A stretch of DNA of 64,000 nt from Sequoia sempervirens (GCA_007258455.2 VDFB02321281.1:24869-88868); one strand, 5' to 3'; numbered from the stretch's first letter, positions 1 to 12,262 are shown. Program-made: numbers and translations. The notes: a model not told the origin generated them from the sequence alone.

Positions 1-389
1 ACCTAAAATATGTAAAAGGTTGTGGAGATTAAAATTATAATCCGAATGTAAGGAGCTATTATAGGTGCATATTGACCTATATATCACAGGTTTGTGGTGC
101 AAAGGTGTTTTAATTTGAATTGGGCGTCGATAAGACACATTTTGCATTCACTTTGGAGTCATCTAGTCAGGCTGACTCAGTCAGTGTTTGCAATAATGCT
201 CATGTATATACATAGAAGATCATTTTGAGGATTAAATGAGAGTGTGTGTTAGTGAAGTGCTCTGAATGCAAGCAAAAAAGAAAATTTCTACAGAAGACTG
301 AGAAAAGGATATTCGAATATAATTGGAAGTAGAGATTTGTGTTTTGTATCAAGCGAAGTGTTTTGGATCAAAATCTTGAGCTTCAAAGG
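1..389 (+). repeat. Element A 5' LTR, left part (interrupted by B)
   Basis: This stretch matches 13551-13935 with scattered substitutions and small indels. It starts about 510 bases into the LTR as judged from the complete copy, so the LTR start lies upstream of the window. It ends at the AAAGG (385-389) that forms the left target duplication of insertion B. Confidence 0.85.
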
Positions 390-3300
390 TGTTAGTTTAT
401 AGATTTGTCCTTTAACAACATGAACATAAAAATGACTATAATTCCCAAGAATGATGAAATCAACTCACAACAGTTGGAGAGATTAGCATTGCATTGGTGA
501 TCTTCCTTCGAATTTTAATTGAGGTACAACTCCCTCTTCTGATATAATTTTTATAATTTTTGAAATATAAGACTTGGGGTATGCTTTTAACCAGAAAGCA
601 GAAAAGGCAATCTAACACCTCTTCATAGCTATGAAAGAAGTGTGACATGAGCTTATGTTTAAATTAACTACTACCAAAATGAAAGACTGACAAATGATTA
701 GTATCACGACTCATAGATTGGACTACTTAACACCTACTGACTTGACTCAATGCAATTCCAACCATTGACTGTAAATAAATGAACTAAATGTCACTGAACA
801 TTACACTCTCATAGGAAAGATATATTCAAATGATGCCAAAGCTCATAGACTTTTTCACAAGCATTAACACTTAATGCAAATTATTGCACACAAACAATAA
901 CATCCACAAAAAAAAAATTGAAAATGCAAAATTTGATCCTTTGTAAAGATCGTGTCTCATTCATGCATCATAGTGCAAGGGGGATCAAAATATCAAATCC
1001 TTGCAATGTCAAAAGATAACATATTTATAATTTTCAAAAATAAAATTGCCACTAATTTTTACGAAATAACTGAAAGTAACTGATTCTTGGAAACAACCAA
1101 AATAATGAAGTCCATAAGACTTAAAGATAAAAAGAAACTCCAGAGACTAAAATCTCCCCTAGGGCTGAGATGGCTGGGCATGCGAAGAGGCAGGGATTTT
1201 TTCTTCAAGCGACTTTTGCTGTGCAGCTACCACACACCTCTGGTAATCTTTTAGAGCCATCACGATCTCAATGATCTCAATTTGTTGTGGAAGGGTTACA
1301 TTTCTTACCCTTAGTTTCCAGGCCACCTTGGTGATTTAGATTGGTTCCATCTTTTGTGTGAGAAGTGCAGGAGAATCCTCATGCCATGATAATGCTGAGT
1401 CAATTCTAGCCATGTTCTTTAGCGCTTCTTTGTTGAATGATTGTTCCCCTGCATATGTATCAATCACTCCAAAGAATGCATTTTTTAACTTCTTGAAGGT
1501 AGCAGGTCTTTGATTATCGCCTTTAATTATAGGAAATTCAAAATCAGAGAAGTTTTTGATGAAACTATTATTTAGGTGACCGCATTCCTTTAATAACTTT
1601 GTTTGCTCTGCAAAGTTTGATCTGATAAATTCTAGCATCTAAGCTATGCTAGTCCTCCACACATTAGCCCAATTATCTTCCTTTGAAGGAATAATCTTTT
1701 CAGCACCCGCCTTTTCTAAACCCATGGCCACAAGATCAACAAGTTCACGGTCAATTTGTAGCCAGTGATTTTCTTCCTATTTACATACCACCAACTCTGA
1801 TTTGATTGCATTCCTCAAAATTATGAATTCATTATAAGATTTCCTTAAATTTTTTTATTATGGGAACCCCTTTCTCTTTGATTTCAGGGATCCAAATCTG
1901 TACAACTTTTCCATAGTAACTATCTTTTTGAATTCTACTTATAGATTTTCCCACAACTGAGTTAGGATCAAAGTCAAGACTTGCTTGGCTCAATGGTTGG
2001 GGTGTGGGATATGTTAGGGATTTGAGAAAATTGAGAGGAGTTCTACAGACCTTTTCAACTCATCTTTATCCCATTTATCCTTTTCAAACCTCACCACCAT
2101 TCTAGAGGCAGTAATTTGAAATTTATGAACATCACCATCCCTACTAGGAGGTCCCAAGTCCAATTGGGTTACACTGTAGTCTTCCACATCAAGCCGATTT
2201 ATATCTTTCTCTATAGAGGGTTGGGCTACTTCCATAACCAAATGCCCAGAGAATTCATCTTCAAGCAACCTAGTAGTTGTTTTTAATTTCTTCACCTTTG
2301 GAATTCTTTGTATAATTTTTCCTACAATATCTTCCTTAGGAAATACAATAGGACCATTTTTCTTTTCTTGGAAATAGAGTTCTCTAACTAGGATGGTAAA
2401 AATTTAGGTGCGTTAGGATTCTTGGAACTACCAAGTGTAGAAAAATGAAGAGTCCTATTAAGCAAAGGAGATTCCATTACATTATGAACATTTTGAAGAG
2501 AGGGATTTGATATTTCATTCTATTGTACCTCTATTTTATTCTAAGGGTGCTGAGTAGGGATCTCTAAGGATTCAGTAACAACTTCTCTTTGAATATCCTC
2601 TCCTAACCGTTCCTCAACATAAATGTCACTTGGTTTTTCAATTGCAACATTCAGGAGAGGACCCTTGCCACAGGTTCATTCAGGTCGCTTTCCTTTCTCG
2701 GGAGGATCATCACCCTTTCTGCCACTCCCTGCTAGTAATGATGTAACATGTATAGATGTTGTAGATGCAAAATATCTCATACTTATATGACCAGTACTCG
2801 CTGGCTCGCAGGGTTCTTTCATTTCCTTCAGAGGGGCCTTAGCAGTTTCTCCTTTCTTTTTAGCCAACTAAACTTGTGTGTTCTTCTCAAAACTACTGAA
2901 GTTCTAACCTGAATATCTCCATTCTCCTCATTGTTCCAACCTATTGGCGACAGAGGTAGAGTCTATATTTTTTGGGAATATATTGGATCAAATAGATTGA
3001 GGTCATCATTATGCACACCCATGATCTTCCAACCCAATTTAAAATTAAAAATTTGTGCTAAAGAAAGTCTCATCGAATTTCTTTTCCTTACCTCATAATC
3101 ATCTATGTAGTCAGCTCAAAAATATTCAAGGTGAGGTATGTGATAATAGCCAGGGTCAAGCTAAAGGTTATTCCTCACATAATTCTTTCTATCAAATGGA
3201 AACCTCCTTTCAAACCTTTCAAATGTACCAAAGGAAAAATTGGCAATTTCTTTCCTTAAATTGAGAGCATTTGACTGTGACTTACATTCATAATATCCCA

Positions 3301-5151
3301 AGCCAATTGGAAATGGAATCCCGATCTTTTTCCTATTTGCACATCTTTTATTTACTTCTGAGACCTATTGGAAAACTTCCATTAAGATGAATTTATCTTC
3401 TACATATCTAGGGAGTTTCAGAGGGAAATCATCAAATCGACCCACTCGTAAGTAGGTAAAAGTTTGGAATTGTACATACAAGCTATCGTACTTAGTAACC
3501 AATTGGAAAGCTTCAACATATACTCTTAGCCTTAGATCTCCCTGCAACACTTTGACCAATTGCATGGTGAACACATCATTTACCCTGCGGTAATTCTTAT
3601 AACTCCTTTCAAGCTGCAAGCCAGGATAGTAATCATAAATTTGTATTTGTTCATCAAAATCCTCCACAGTATTCAACCCAATCCATGGCCTCATGCATGC
3701 CATCACATAGAAGAGGTAAGAGGACATAAAAAATAACCTATTCACATAAAATCCTCTTATCATATCATCTAGCCGATCACTATTTATAGTAGCCCAGTCT
3801 AGGTGCTACATACCCCCACAAATAACCTATACAAAGAAATACATCCATTCCTCAAAATCATGAGCACTCATATTTCCCCTTACTCGGTGAAGCAACACAA
3901 TAATATTAGATATCTCCTCTCTAAAATGTGATTTATGCATTTTCTTGGGAAGCTGGGATTTTCCATTCTTCTACGGGTTGAACCATTCCTTAGCAATGCA
4001 ATTTCAATAATACCCCTTCTTTTCTAAAAAGGACCCTTGAGATAGAGTAAAATTGAAATGGTAATAAACCTCCCTTTCTGGTAATCTAAAACATCCACTG
4101 ATTGTGGCTCTATCTAAGGTTATCAAAAGATTATTGTCTTTTGTGTGTACTTACCTTGTTAGGTTGTAACGAGCTATGTATTCCAACACTAGTTCAGTGC
4201 ATTATTCTGCTACAAGAAACACAACAACTTCCAGGAGGCTTTCTATTGCCCTCTAAGTAATTGGGTTTCTATCACACCTACAAATTCTTGCCCAAAAGTC
4301 ATCCAAATTGACATTCCCTAGTCTTGTGTCACCAATCTCAGGTAAAGAGCTATTGAGACTAGCTAAATGCTCGTACGCCAAATACTTATACCTTATAATG
4401 CCAAAAAAATTCAACCTTGAGGAATGTAGGAAAAGATTATTAGAACAATTTAGAAAAACCTCCTTACTTGGGAGAACCACCCTTTCTACTCCAACTCCTC
4501 TCAAATTTGCTTCATAGACTTTCCCTTTCTCGACTTTCGAAATCACATTTTTCTAAACAAAATGATTAAGTTTTAAAACAGCGGAATATTCCCACACGAT
4601 CGAGCATTTATTCCATCTACTTTAGTACTGGCAGCCTTTAATGCCTGGCACATATGCCACTTGGCAAAAATATCATATGGATTTGATGTACTTCAGCCAA
4701 GTTGGATATTTGAACAACTTTCAAGAGTGTTCTCGGTAATCGATAAGGTTTAAAAATAAGTACCTGTTTCGACAAGCCTTTCCTTAGTTTTCATTGCGAA
4801 TGACACATACACCTTTTAGTTAGAAAATGAGTGTCGGCCCCAACAAAAGTTTGGAGAACTCAAATTTTTTTGCATGATAACCTCTTAAATTGATAGTACT
4901 TCACGAAATAGCAAAGTTATGAAACCCGAGATGATTCTGAAAAAGTTCATAAACTAAAATAATGACCGACGCGTGAAGGGAAATACTTTGATAAAGACTG
5001 ATTTGAAAAAGGGGAAGTTGTAAAAATTAATCAATAGCCGACAAGGTTTATAAACTGACTCCAAAAACCAACATAAGACAAATGTTTTAAAGTTTGAGGG
5101 ATATCTGAAGTACTAAGGAAAATTCCAATTAAAGTCAAAACTAAGGCAACA
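390..5151 (-). mobile_element. Element B: 4.76-kb insertion in the A LTR, TGTT...AACA ends, AAAGG target duplication
   Basis: Compared with the uninterrupted 3' LTR (CTTCAAAGG joined to AACTTAATTC near 13929), the 5' LTR has 4762 extra bases. The extra DNA starts TGTTAG and ends GGCAACA, and AAAGG occurs on both sides (385-389, 5152-5156). TG...CA ends with a 5-bp duplication are what an LTR-element integrase leaves. However, I find no pair of LTRs inside, no PBS and no pol. The only coding traces are minus-strand fragments of an unrecognised protein. It could be a gene-carrying LTR derivative whose LTRs have diverged beyond recognition by eye, or a different transposon class. Confidence 0.75.
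1336..4546 (-). pseudogene. Decayed gene of an unrecognised transposon-associated family (copy 1)
   Basis: Minus-strand open blocks lie in order at 4546-4253, 3763-3365, about 3260-2940, 2867-2676, 2295-2014 and 1638-1336, separated by stops and frameshifts. Reading between the blocks gives a continuous-looking protein: an N-terminal globular part, then a lysine/glutamate-rich part. The block at 3763-3365 is rich in aromatic residues (FYVNRLFFMSSYLFYVMACM). The general layout recalls plant-mobile-domain or putative plant-transposon proteins, but no diagnostic motif is convincing, so I give no function. A probable relative lies at 41577-46310; both share a motif resembling I-W-I-x(3)-K near the middle of the C-terminal half. 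It fills most of insertion B, so it is probably B's cargo. Confidence 0.5.
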
Positions 5152-5156
5152 AAAGG

Positions 5157-5503
5157 AACTAAATTCAATATATTATAGATGCATTTTGTATTAGTTCAAT
5201 CCTAGTTGTGTAGCCACTTATCTTATCTTTTTGTTGTGAACAATGAGTCCACTTGGCAGTGATCCTTTATGTAATATTTTATGACCGGTCATACTATATT
5301 GTGAGCTAATCCTCACCGTGGTTTTTCCCATCGTGGGTTTCCCACATAAAAATTATGGTGTTCATGTGTTGCATGTGTTATAGGTTGTTCATTCTTTCAT
5401 TTCTATTAATTGCTAAGTATGCTATGTTAATTAGATGGTTGGTAATTAAATGGTTTTTGGGAATACTGATTCACCCCCCTCTCAGTATTCCGGGTGTTCA
5501 ACA
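5157..5503 (+). repeat. Element A 5' LTR, right part
   Basis: This stretch matches 13930-14286 almost base for base in blocks such as GTGAGCTAATCCTCACCGTG. It ends GTGTTCAACA at 5503, immediately before the primer binding site, as an LTR end should. The last 17 or so bases have no counterpart at the 3' LTR, which is broken at 14286. Confidence 0.85.
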
Positions 5504-6114
5504 ATTGGTATCAGATCCTGGTTCCCCTAAAGGAGCTTAACTTCTTTGGGAAGATCTTGGAATTGGAACACATGGTTGATAGTGGTTGCATACTTGATAA
5601 GGATGGAGAACTTAAATTTTCGCTTGAAGATCTTGACAGAGTTGAAGGTGAAAATAAAGGTTTGAAGGAAAATCTAAATGAAGCCAATGAATGCATCAAG
5701 AAACTGGGAGAACAAATCAAGAAATTCAAAGAAAGGCATAAGGAATTCAGTGAACAATTGAGACAAGAAAATGAAGACATCATCGAATTAAGAGTACAAG
5801 TGGAAGAAAAGAAAAGAGTTGAGGAATGTCTGAATACTATGGTAAAAATAAAAAATGATGAGTGCATCAAGCTTGAACAAGAAGTGGTAAACATGAGAGT
5901 AGATTTGGAAAAAGCAAGAATTTATGAAGACAAGTTTAAGACAGGTTCCATAATGCTTGATGAGCTGATTGCAGGTCAAAAAGCATCTAAGGATAAAAGT
6001 GGTTTGGGACTAGAGATAGGTGAAAGTTCAAAAGTAGAAAAGATCAATGAACCTAAGAAGACCAGAGATAAGAAGAACAATTATAGGTACCAGAATCAAA
6101 GAAATAATGCATAA
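5494..6114 (+). CDS. Gag-like coiled-coil protein, N-terminal part (element A)
   Basis: This open frame of 206 codons overlaps the LTR end and PBS, so the true start is probably downstream; a methionine at 5572 (HMVDSG) is a candidate. From about residue 50 to 150 it is a charged heptad-rich coiled coil full of E/K/L/I, followed by a basic tail ending in RYQNQRNNA. A stop at 6112 breaks it, but the same reading continues with zinc knuckles to about 6660. This fits a gag-type nucleic-acid-binding structural protein of a non-autonomous LTR element. No protease or polymerase follows before nested element C. Confidence 0.6.
   Translation: MFNNWYQILVPLKELNFFGKILELEHMVDSGCILDKDGELKFSLEDLDRVEGENKGLKENLNEANECIKKLGEQIKKFKERHKEFSEQLRQENEDIIELRVQVEEKKRVEECLNTMVKIKNDECIKLEQEVVNMRVDLEKARIYEDKFKTGSIMLDELIAGQKASKDKSGLGLEIGESSKVEKINEPKKTRDKKNNYRYQNQRNNA
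5506..5517 (+). promoter_or_regulatory. Primer binding site of element A
   Basis: TGGTATCAGATC lies two bases after the LTR end and differs by one base from TGGTATCAGAGC, the usual plant site complementary to the 3' end of initiator methionine tRNA. Confidence 0.8.
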
Positions 6115-6120
6115 AGACCT

Positions 6121-6665
6121 CCCATCAGACAACCAAATGCTCAAAGGTGCTCATCTTTCAATGGAACTTTTTATTTTTGCAACAAGTTTGGTCATAAAGT
6201 AATGGAATGTAGAAGCAAAATAAATCAGAATGTTTCACCTTTACTGGTCAATGCTTTACTTGCAAGAAGTTTGGACACAAAGCAAATGAATGTAGAAATC
6301 AAATGAGGAATGCTTACACCAATAGCAGAATGATTCAATATTTCAATGACTAATGTTATACATGTCATGGATTTGGACACAAGGCTAACCAATGCAAATC
6401 CAAAATGAATGGAAAGAGTAACTCTCAGAGGAATATTGTATGTCACAATTGCAATAAATTAGGACATATTGCTAGATTGTATAAAAATATAAGAAAAAAT
6501 AATCTTGACAGAAAAAATAATCTAGTCACAAAGATTGATCTGACAAAAGTAAAGAAGGAAATGGAGAAGATCTAGAGGAAGAAAGAAGAGCTTGAGAACA
6601 AGGAAGAATTAGAAACTACAAACGAATCTGTACCACCCTTTAGTGCAAATAACTCTCTTGAAAAC
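6121..6665 (+). pseudogene. Zinc-knuckle array of the element A gag-like protein
   Basis: After the stop at 6112 the frame goes on, with further stops and a frameshift, through four CCHC-type knuckles spaced about 30 residues apart. Two are intact (CFTCKKFGHKANEC near 6250 and CYTCHGFGHKANQC near 6358). The first has lost its leading cysteine and the fourth (CHNCNKLGHIARLY near 6440) its last one. A lysine/glutamate-rich tail follows to about 6660. CX2CX4HX4C knuckles bind RNA in gag proteins; four in tandem is more than the one or two usual in plant gag. Confidence 0.65.
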
Positions 6666-6832
6666 TAAACCTAGGCATTGGCTTAGGGGGAGCAATTATA
6701 GAAAATAAAAAATCCCCTTACTGATACAAGGTTCCACAACTCGGCACAAAGACATGAGATAGAGATTGACAATCTAGATCTTTTGGAGAAAATTTTGGAA
6801 GACAATAAGCTTTTGCGAAGCTTTGTAGAATG

Positions 6833-7572
6833 CTAACAAGTTTGGAGAGCCTACGAAGAGGAAATGACTGACTACTGGATGTTTCACTTGTGGAGGAAAC
6901 CACTATGTGATTCAATGTCCTAATAAGGATTCGGGGTCACGATCATATGGTAATCCACTACCTACTCAACAACCGATGTTTCAACAAAAGATTCATGCAT
7001 CTGTGGATGATCACTAGGTGGAGTATCAAGTGACTCCAATTGAGACACCATGTATTTTTTTTGGCTTATCTATTTTTGTACTTATAGATACTGGTGCAAC
7101 TGAGAATTTTATTTCACCTAGAGTAACTAAGCACATATCTAGAAAGGATGGACGCATGGAAAAGTCTTGGGATGTAGAGTATGCAAACCAGAGAAGAACA
7201 AAGGTGGAACAATGCTTGTTTGAAGCTAGGATAGAGCTACCTTGTTTTTCTACAGAAGTTAACCTTTATGTTGCACCTCTAGGGTCATATGACATTATCC
7301 TAGGTATGAACTAGTTGTGGAGACATAGGGCTAAGGTAGATTGCCATGCCAAAATTGTAGAGTGCCTAGATGATCTTGGTAATCAAGTGAAGTTTCAAGG
7401 GATACCTAGAGAGGTCAAGATTCATCAAATCTCTGTAACGCAACTGTTAAGGGCTAAGAAGAAAGGGTGCAAACTCTTTGTAGTCAAGATAGAAGAAATT
7501 AAAGAGAATCTTGACAACTTTGGGTCACAAAAATTCCAAGAGATGGAAGAGGGTGAAATGGATGAAACATGA
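6833..7572 (+). pseudogene. Gag C-terminus and aspartic protease (element C)
   Basis: The fragment starts inside gag, passes a CCHC knuckle CFTCGGNHYVIQC (near 6877) and a stop at 7015, and enters a retropepsin-type protease. There the catalytic motif is LIDTGATENFIS (about 7081-7116) and the conserved end is SYDIILGMN, followed by a stop at 7312 where W is expected. The linker to RT runs to a stop at 7570. Protease releases gag and pol products in active relatives. About three quarters of the bases match the minus-strand copy at 14287-14720. Confidence 0.8.
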
Positions 7573-7575
7573 ATT

Positions 7576-8981
7576 TTGGATATGGAGAAATATCCTATAT
7601 TGAGAAAGTTTTTGAATGTGTTTCAAGATGAGTTACCTAGGTTGCCACTAAAAAGGATATTTGATTTCTTTATAGATATAGTTCCAAGGTTTGAACCAAT
7701 TTCTAAGGTACCTTATAGAATGATGACAACTGAACTAATGGAGCTTAAGGCACAATTGGATGAATTGTTGTCTAAGGGGTTGATAAGACCAAGCGTATCA
7801 CCCTGGGGAGCATTGGTTATCTTTGTGAAAAATAAGGATGGAACTTTGTGTTTGTGCATTGATTATCGTATGCTTAACAAAGCTATGGTAAAGAATAAGT
7901 ATCTGTTGCCACACATTGATGATCTATTTGATAAAATGAGGGGAGCTACTGTGTTTTCCAAGATTGATCTAAGATCTAGATATCATCAGTTGAGGATTAA
8001 GGAGGAAGACATCTTTAAGACTGCATTCATAACTTGATATGGAAATTATGAGTTCACAGTTCTACCCTTCAGTTTAATGAATGTGCCTGCAACATTTATG
8101 AACCTTATGAATAATGTATTAGGGATTGTCTAGATAAATTTGTCCTAGTATTCCTAGATGATATTTTGATATATTTGAAGAATGAGGATGAACATTGTAG
8201 ACATTTAGAGATAGTGCTACAACATCTTAGAGAACACAAGTTGTATGGAAAACTCTCTAAGTGTACCCTCTTTCAAAAGAGAGTACATTATCTAGGACAT
8301 GTGATTTTGGTAGAAGGTATTTCAGTAGATCCAACTAAAATCAAGGTGGTGCTTGAATGGCCAATACCCAAGAATATATCTGATGTTAGGAATTTTATGG
8401 GTTTGGGGGCATACTATAGAAAGTTCATAGCAAACTTCTCCAAGATTTCCTTTTTTATTACTTCTTTGTAGAAGAAAGGGATTTGAATGGACTGAGAAGT
8501 GCCAAGTAGCCTTTGAATTACTTAAAGAAAAGTTGACCACTACACCGATTTTGAAAGTACCAGATCCTAAGAGTAAATTTACTGTTATCACAGACACGTC
8601 AGGGGAAGGTTTAGGTAGTGTGTTAATGCAAGATGGGAAAGTAATTGCATATGAGTCAAGGAAGCTAAAACCATATGAGCAAAATTATCATCGCATGATT
8701 TGGAGTTAGCAACCATGGTTCATGCATTGCAAATGTGGAGGCACTACTTGTTTGGGAAACCCTTTGAAATGAAAACTGATCATTATGGGTTAAAGTACCT
8801 ATTTACTCAACCTAATTTGAATGCTAGACAAAGAATATGGTTGGAGTTAATAGTTGATTATGACTTTAATATCAGTTATATTAAAGGGAAACAAAATTGG
8901 GTTGTCGATGCCTTGAGTCGAAGACGTCATATTGCTTCAATAGTGATGATTCAAACCGAATTTAAAGGACAAGTGTTGTAG
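7576..8981 (+). pseudogene. Reverse transcriptase and RNase H (element C)
   Basis: RT motifs in order: [61 protein letters not shown], a stop at 8035, LPFSLMNVPATF, a frameshift near 8130, then the catalytic FLDDILIY (YxDD box) and HYLGHVI. RNase H follows with DTSGEGLGSVLMQDG, the glutamate in LELATMVHALQMWRHYLFG and the aspartate in MKTDHYGLKYL, ending DALSRRRH. All expected catalytic acids are visible, but at least three stops or frameshifts interrupt the frame. The sequence is typical of chromoviruses. Confidence 0.9.
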
Positions 8982-9005
8982 AAATGCAAAGAAGATGAGT
9001 ATTAT

Positions 9006-10394
9006 TTGCAAGTTAAACAAGCACTAAAAAATAGTCCGCATGATGCCAGGTATGAAGGTTTTCATTTTGAACCTAATGGATTACTTAGATATAAAGGGAG
9101 AATGTATGTACCTAAAATAAAGGAGTTGATAAATTTGGTATGGAAAGAAGTACATGAAGCACCGTACTCTGGACACCTTGGAGTGACGAAAATGATGGCA
9201 GATGTAAAGCCACTATAATTTTGGAAAGGGATGAAAGGAAATGCTGCTAGATTTATAGCAAGGTTTCTTGAATGTCAAAGATTGAAAGCATATCATCATT
9301 ATCCCATAGGTTTGTTATACCCACATGATAATACTAGAGAGAAAGTGGAAAGTTATAAGTATGGATTTTGTGTGAGGGATGCCTGTGTCAAGGAATAAGC
9401 ACAATGACATCCTTGTGGTGGTAGATAAGCTTACAAAAGTAGCACACTTTATACCTAGAAATCTAACTGATGGGGCACTTGTCATAGCAAGAAAATTTGT
9501 TCAAGTGTTTAGGCTACATGGAATACCCAAAAAAATAATATCGGATAGAGATGCACAAGTCACTTCTAGATTTTGGAAAACATTTTTTTGCACTAGGGAA
9601 TCAACTGAATATTAGCTCAGCATATCATCCAAAAATGAATGGAAAAATGGAAAGGGTAAATCAAGTATTGGAAGTGCATGGATTAGCAGTACAAGTGGGA
9701 AGATTACTTACCTTTGGTGGAATTTTCTTAGAATAATTCCTATAATTCCGCAATAAAGATGGCTCCTTTCGAAGCGTTATACAGTTGAAAGTGTCAAATT
9801 CCTATAAGTTGGGATAGACTTGAAGATAGAGTGAGCCTTGGACCAAAAATGTTGGTTGAAATAGAAGAACAAGTAAAAATTGTTAAGCAAAGATTAGTTG
9901 AAGCTAACGATAGATAGAAAAGTTATGTTGATGCAAAGAGAGTGCCCCAAAATTTTGCTATAGGTGACAAGGTGTTGTTGAGAGTGAAACCTCACAAGAG
10001 TTCAATTCAATTTGGAAAGTCTTCCAAATTGGCTCCACGATATGTAGGACCTTTTGAGATTCTTGAGGAAGTGAATCTGGTAGCTTACTGAATTGCATTG
10101 CCACCAGCTCTTTCCAGGATGCATAATGTATTTCATGTGTCATACCTAAAGAAGTATATACCAGGTGATAATCATGTGATTGATTGGAATGCTTTATAGG
10201 TACAAGACCCCAAAGTAGTAACTCTCAAGCCTGTCAAGGTGCTTGAAACACATAATCTTTGCTTGCATAACAGGGAAATCTTGCAATGTAAACTCCAGTG
10301 GGACTAGTATGCAGAAGACTAGACCACCTGGGAAGACTATGCTGATATTCAACAAAAGTTTCCTCATGTTTTAGATGCATTTGAGAATACTTGA
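9006..10394 (+). pseudogene. Integrase with chromodomain-like C-terminus (element C)
   Basis: The HHCC zinc finger is partly visible (HEAPYSGHLGVTKM ... CQRLK, with its first of two cysteines altered). The DDE core shows aspartates in VVVDKL (first) and [12 protein letters not shown] (second) and the glutamate in YHPKMNGKMERVNQ. A frameshift occurs near 9590 and stops are frequent after 9730. The C-terminus from about 10210 to 10390 (VLETHNLCLHNREILQCKLQWD ... TTWEDYADIQQKFP, split by stops) matches the chromodomain-type tail of Ty3/gypsy chromoviruses, which guides integration to modified chromatin. Confidence 0.85.
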
Positions 10395-10460
10395 AAACAA
10401 TATGTTGTTTGTTTGTTTAAGTTTTATGTTGCTACATAAAATCATCGAGGACGATGATTC

Positions 10461-10471
10461 ACAAGGGGGGA
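10461..10471 (+). promoter_or_regulatory. Polypurine tract of element C
   Basis: ACAAGGGGGGA lies just before the LTR start TGTTACACC at 10475, in the place where plus-strand DNA synthesis is primed. Confidence 0.8.
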
Positions 10472-10474
10472 GTA

Positions 10475-11360
10475 TGTTACACCTCAATTGTGTATTTACT
10501 ATTTACTATTACTATGTAGGATAAATGTGAATGCAATTTGAATTATGAACAAATGTTGTTTTGTTTAAATGGTATATGAAGAAATGCATATATGTGAAAT
10601 GAATGGTTATTGAAATGAATGTTCTAACTATGGAGATGTATTATATGTAATGCGTATTTTGTTGAACAACTGACTACTGTGGGAATGTGTTAGTTGATGC
10701 AAGAATATGTTCAATCCTCCAAGCGGAGGGTAAGTATCACTCAGGAGAAGATCTTGGTCGGGTAACCAATAACATAACCTATATGAGCTTACACACACTC
10801 ACAGTAGAATGTCGAGTCAATTTGTTATGTTAGGATTTGGTAAGTCATCCCTAGTTTGATGTGTCTACATTAGTAAAGGTCTTCATTATTGTTGAAAGCA
10901 TGCTTGGATGATGTTTTATGTTTTGAGCTTATGAGTTCTTCCCTATGTTACTATGCTTGTATTGATGAGTTGAACTCACGTGAAATATAGGTATATGTAC
11001 ACATATGCATGTCAATGATATCCCATACACATGAAGGAACGTGTACATGAGGGTACATATGCAGACATAGCTATGCACACTTATGAATGGGTTGCTTATG
11101 TGCATGGAACAATCAAGTGGATCAAACAACATGTATATGTATATGTATAGATATATCGCATGTTGAAACTTATCAATACAATAGTAATTGTGATTGAGTA
11201 TGGAGTGCAATCGAATGTGTGTGCGTGTGTATGATATATACATATATCCATATGTATACATGTATCAATACACACATATGATTGGAAAATAGATATGCTA
11301 TAAAAATGTATTGATATATGTACACATACGTATACATGTACATAGAGGAATTTATATATA

Positions 11361-11393
<33 letters not shown>

Positions 11394-12008
11394 ATATATA
11401 TGTACACAATTGATCTAATTATTAATACTATAAGAATGATAACTTGGTTGTAATAATTTTTATATCAAATGTATACATACTTTATTGGCATGAGATATAT
11501 ATTAATATGTATATATATGAGTTGGTATACATATATATATATATGTATATGTAAATATATGACTATATATATATATTTAAATATGATTATATGTATGGAG
11601 GTCGATTAACATAAGCAATGCTTAGAGGCCAATATATTACTTGAACATAGGTCAATTGTATATAACAAATGAAAGCATTATAAAGGCCGAATACAATACA
11701 TATTGGCAAAGATTAAAGAGTGAACTATATACAATATATAGTGCAACAAATAAGTCGATATAAAGAGTTTGACTTAGTTGATGCTTGAGATATAATAAAT
11801 TTGACTTAGTAAACAACAATAACTTATGGGATGCCTTGCCATAATGACGATGGATTTACACCAACAACAAAGTAAATGTAAATGCATGTTAATAGGAAAA
11901 GATTACAAGGTAAGGAATTAGTCAAAGTTGATTGATGAGATAAAGTGACTCATCATTCTTTTAGTTTCTGCTAGGCATAGATTTAGTTGACCTGTGCAAT
12001 GTGTTACA
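10475..12008 (+). repeat. 3' LTR of element C
   Basis: It starts TGTTACACCTCAATTG right after the polypurine tract. Related starts occur at 21547 (plus) and at 19476 (minus). The first 400 bases match both relatives, for example the AGTATCACTCAGGAGAA block near 10733. The middle (11000-11600) is AT-rich microsatellite. The end is placed at AATGTGTTACA (12008) by analogy with the D LTR end CATGTTACA; that end is less certain than the start. Confidence 0.7.
11120..11590. repeat. AT-rich microsatellite tract in the C LTR
   Basis: This stretch is built from interspersed TA, TATG and TATACA repeats; a pure TATG run lies at about 11368-11395. Chance open frames on the minus strand here encode Tyr/Ile/His-rich repeats and are not genes. 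Confidence 0.85.
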
Positions 12009-12262
12009 TTTTAAACATAGACTAATTCAAATGAGTTAAGTAAGATGCCCCCTGGACATAAGATGTAACTAAGTGATGTGTTGAATGTATCAACAAGAAA
12101 AAAAAATCTTGAAACATTCCAAAAGAGTAATGAATTGATGTAAGTGGTGAAAGTTTTGTAGGAAATCACTCCAGGTACTAATATTGATACTTCATTATCT
12201 TCTATGGAGAACTTCAAATTGCTAGTTGATTCTTTTAAGGGTTATGCCTCTAGTTTGAAATT

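Larger units (their letters stand above)
6833..12008 (+). mobile_element. Element C: 5'-truncated Ty3/gypsy chromovirus nested in A
   Basis: The order is gag zinc knuckle, PR, RT, RNase H, INT with chromodomain-like end, polypurine tract, 3' LTR. This is the Ty3/gypsy order, and the RT sequence is of the Tekay/Del-like chromovirus type. The 5' LTR, PBS and most of gag are missing: the match to the gag of related element D begins abruptly at about 6833 (AAGTTTGGAGAGCC). On the right, the body of A resumes after 12008. Many stops and frameshifts make it inactive. Confidence 0.8.

Noticed and set aside
5511..5979. Minus-strand frames opposite the gag-like frame
   Set aside because: Shadows of the plus-strand coiled-coil frame: Ser/Phe-rich complements of Glu/Lys codons.
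11096..11409. Overlapping minus-strand open frames of about 100 codons
   Set aside because: They are translations of the TATG/TA microsatellite in the C LTR (Tyr/Ile/His repeats) with no selection expected.
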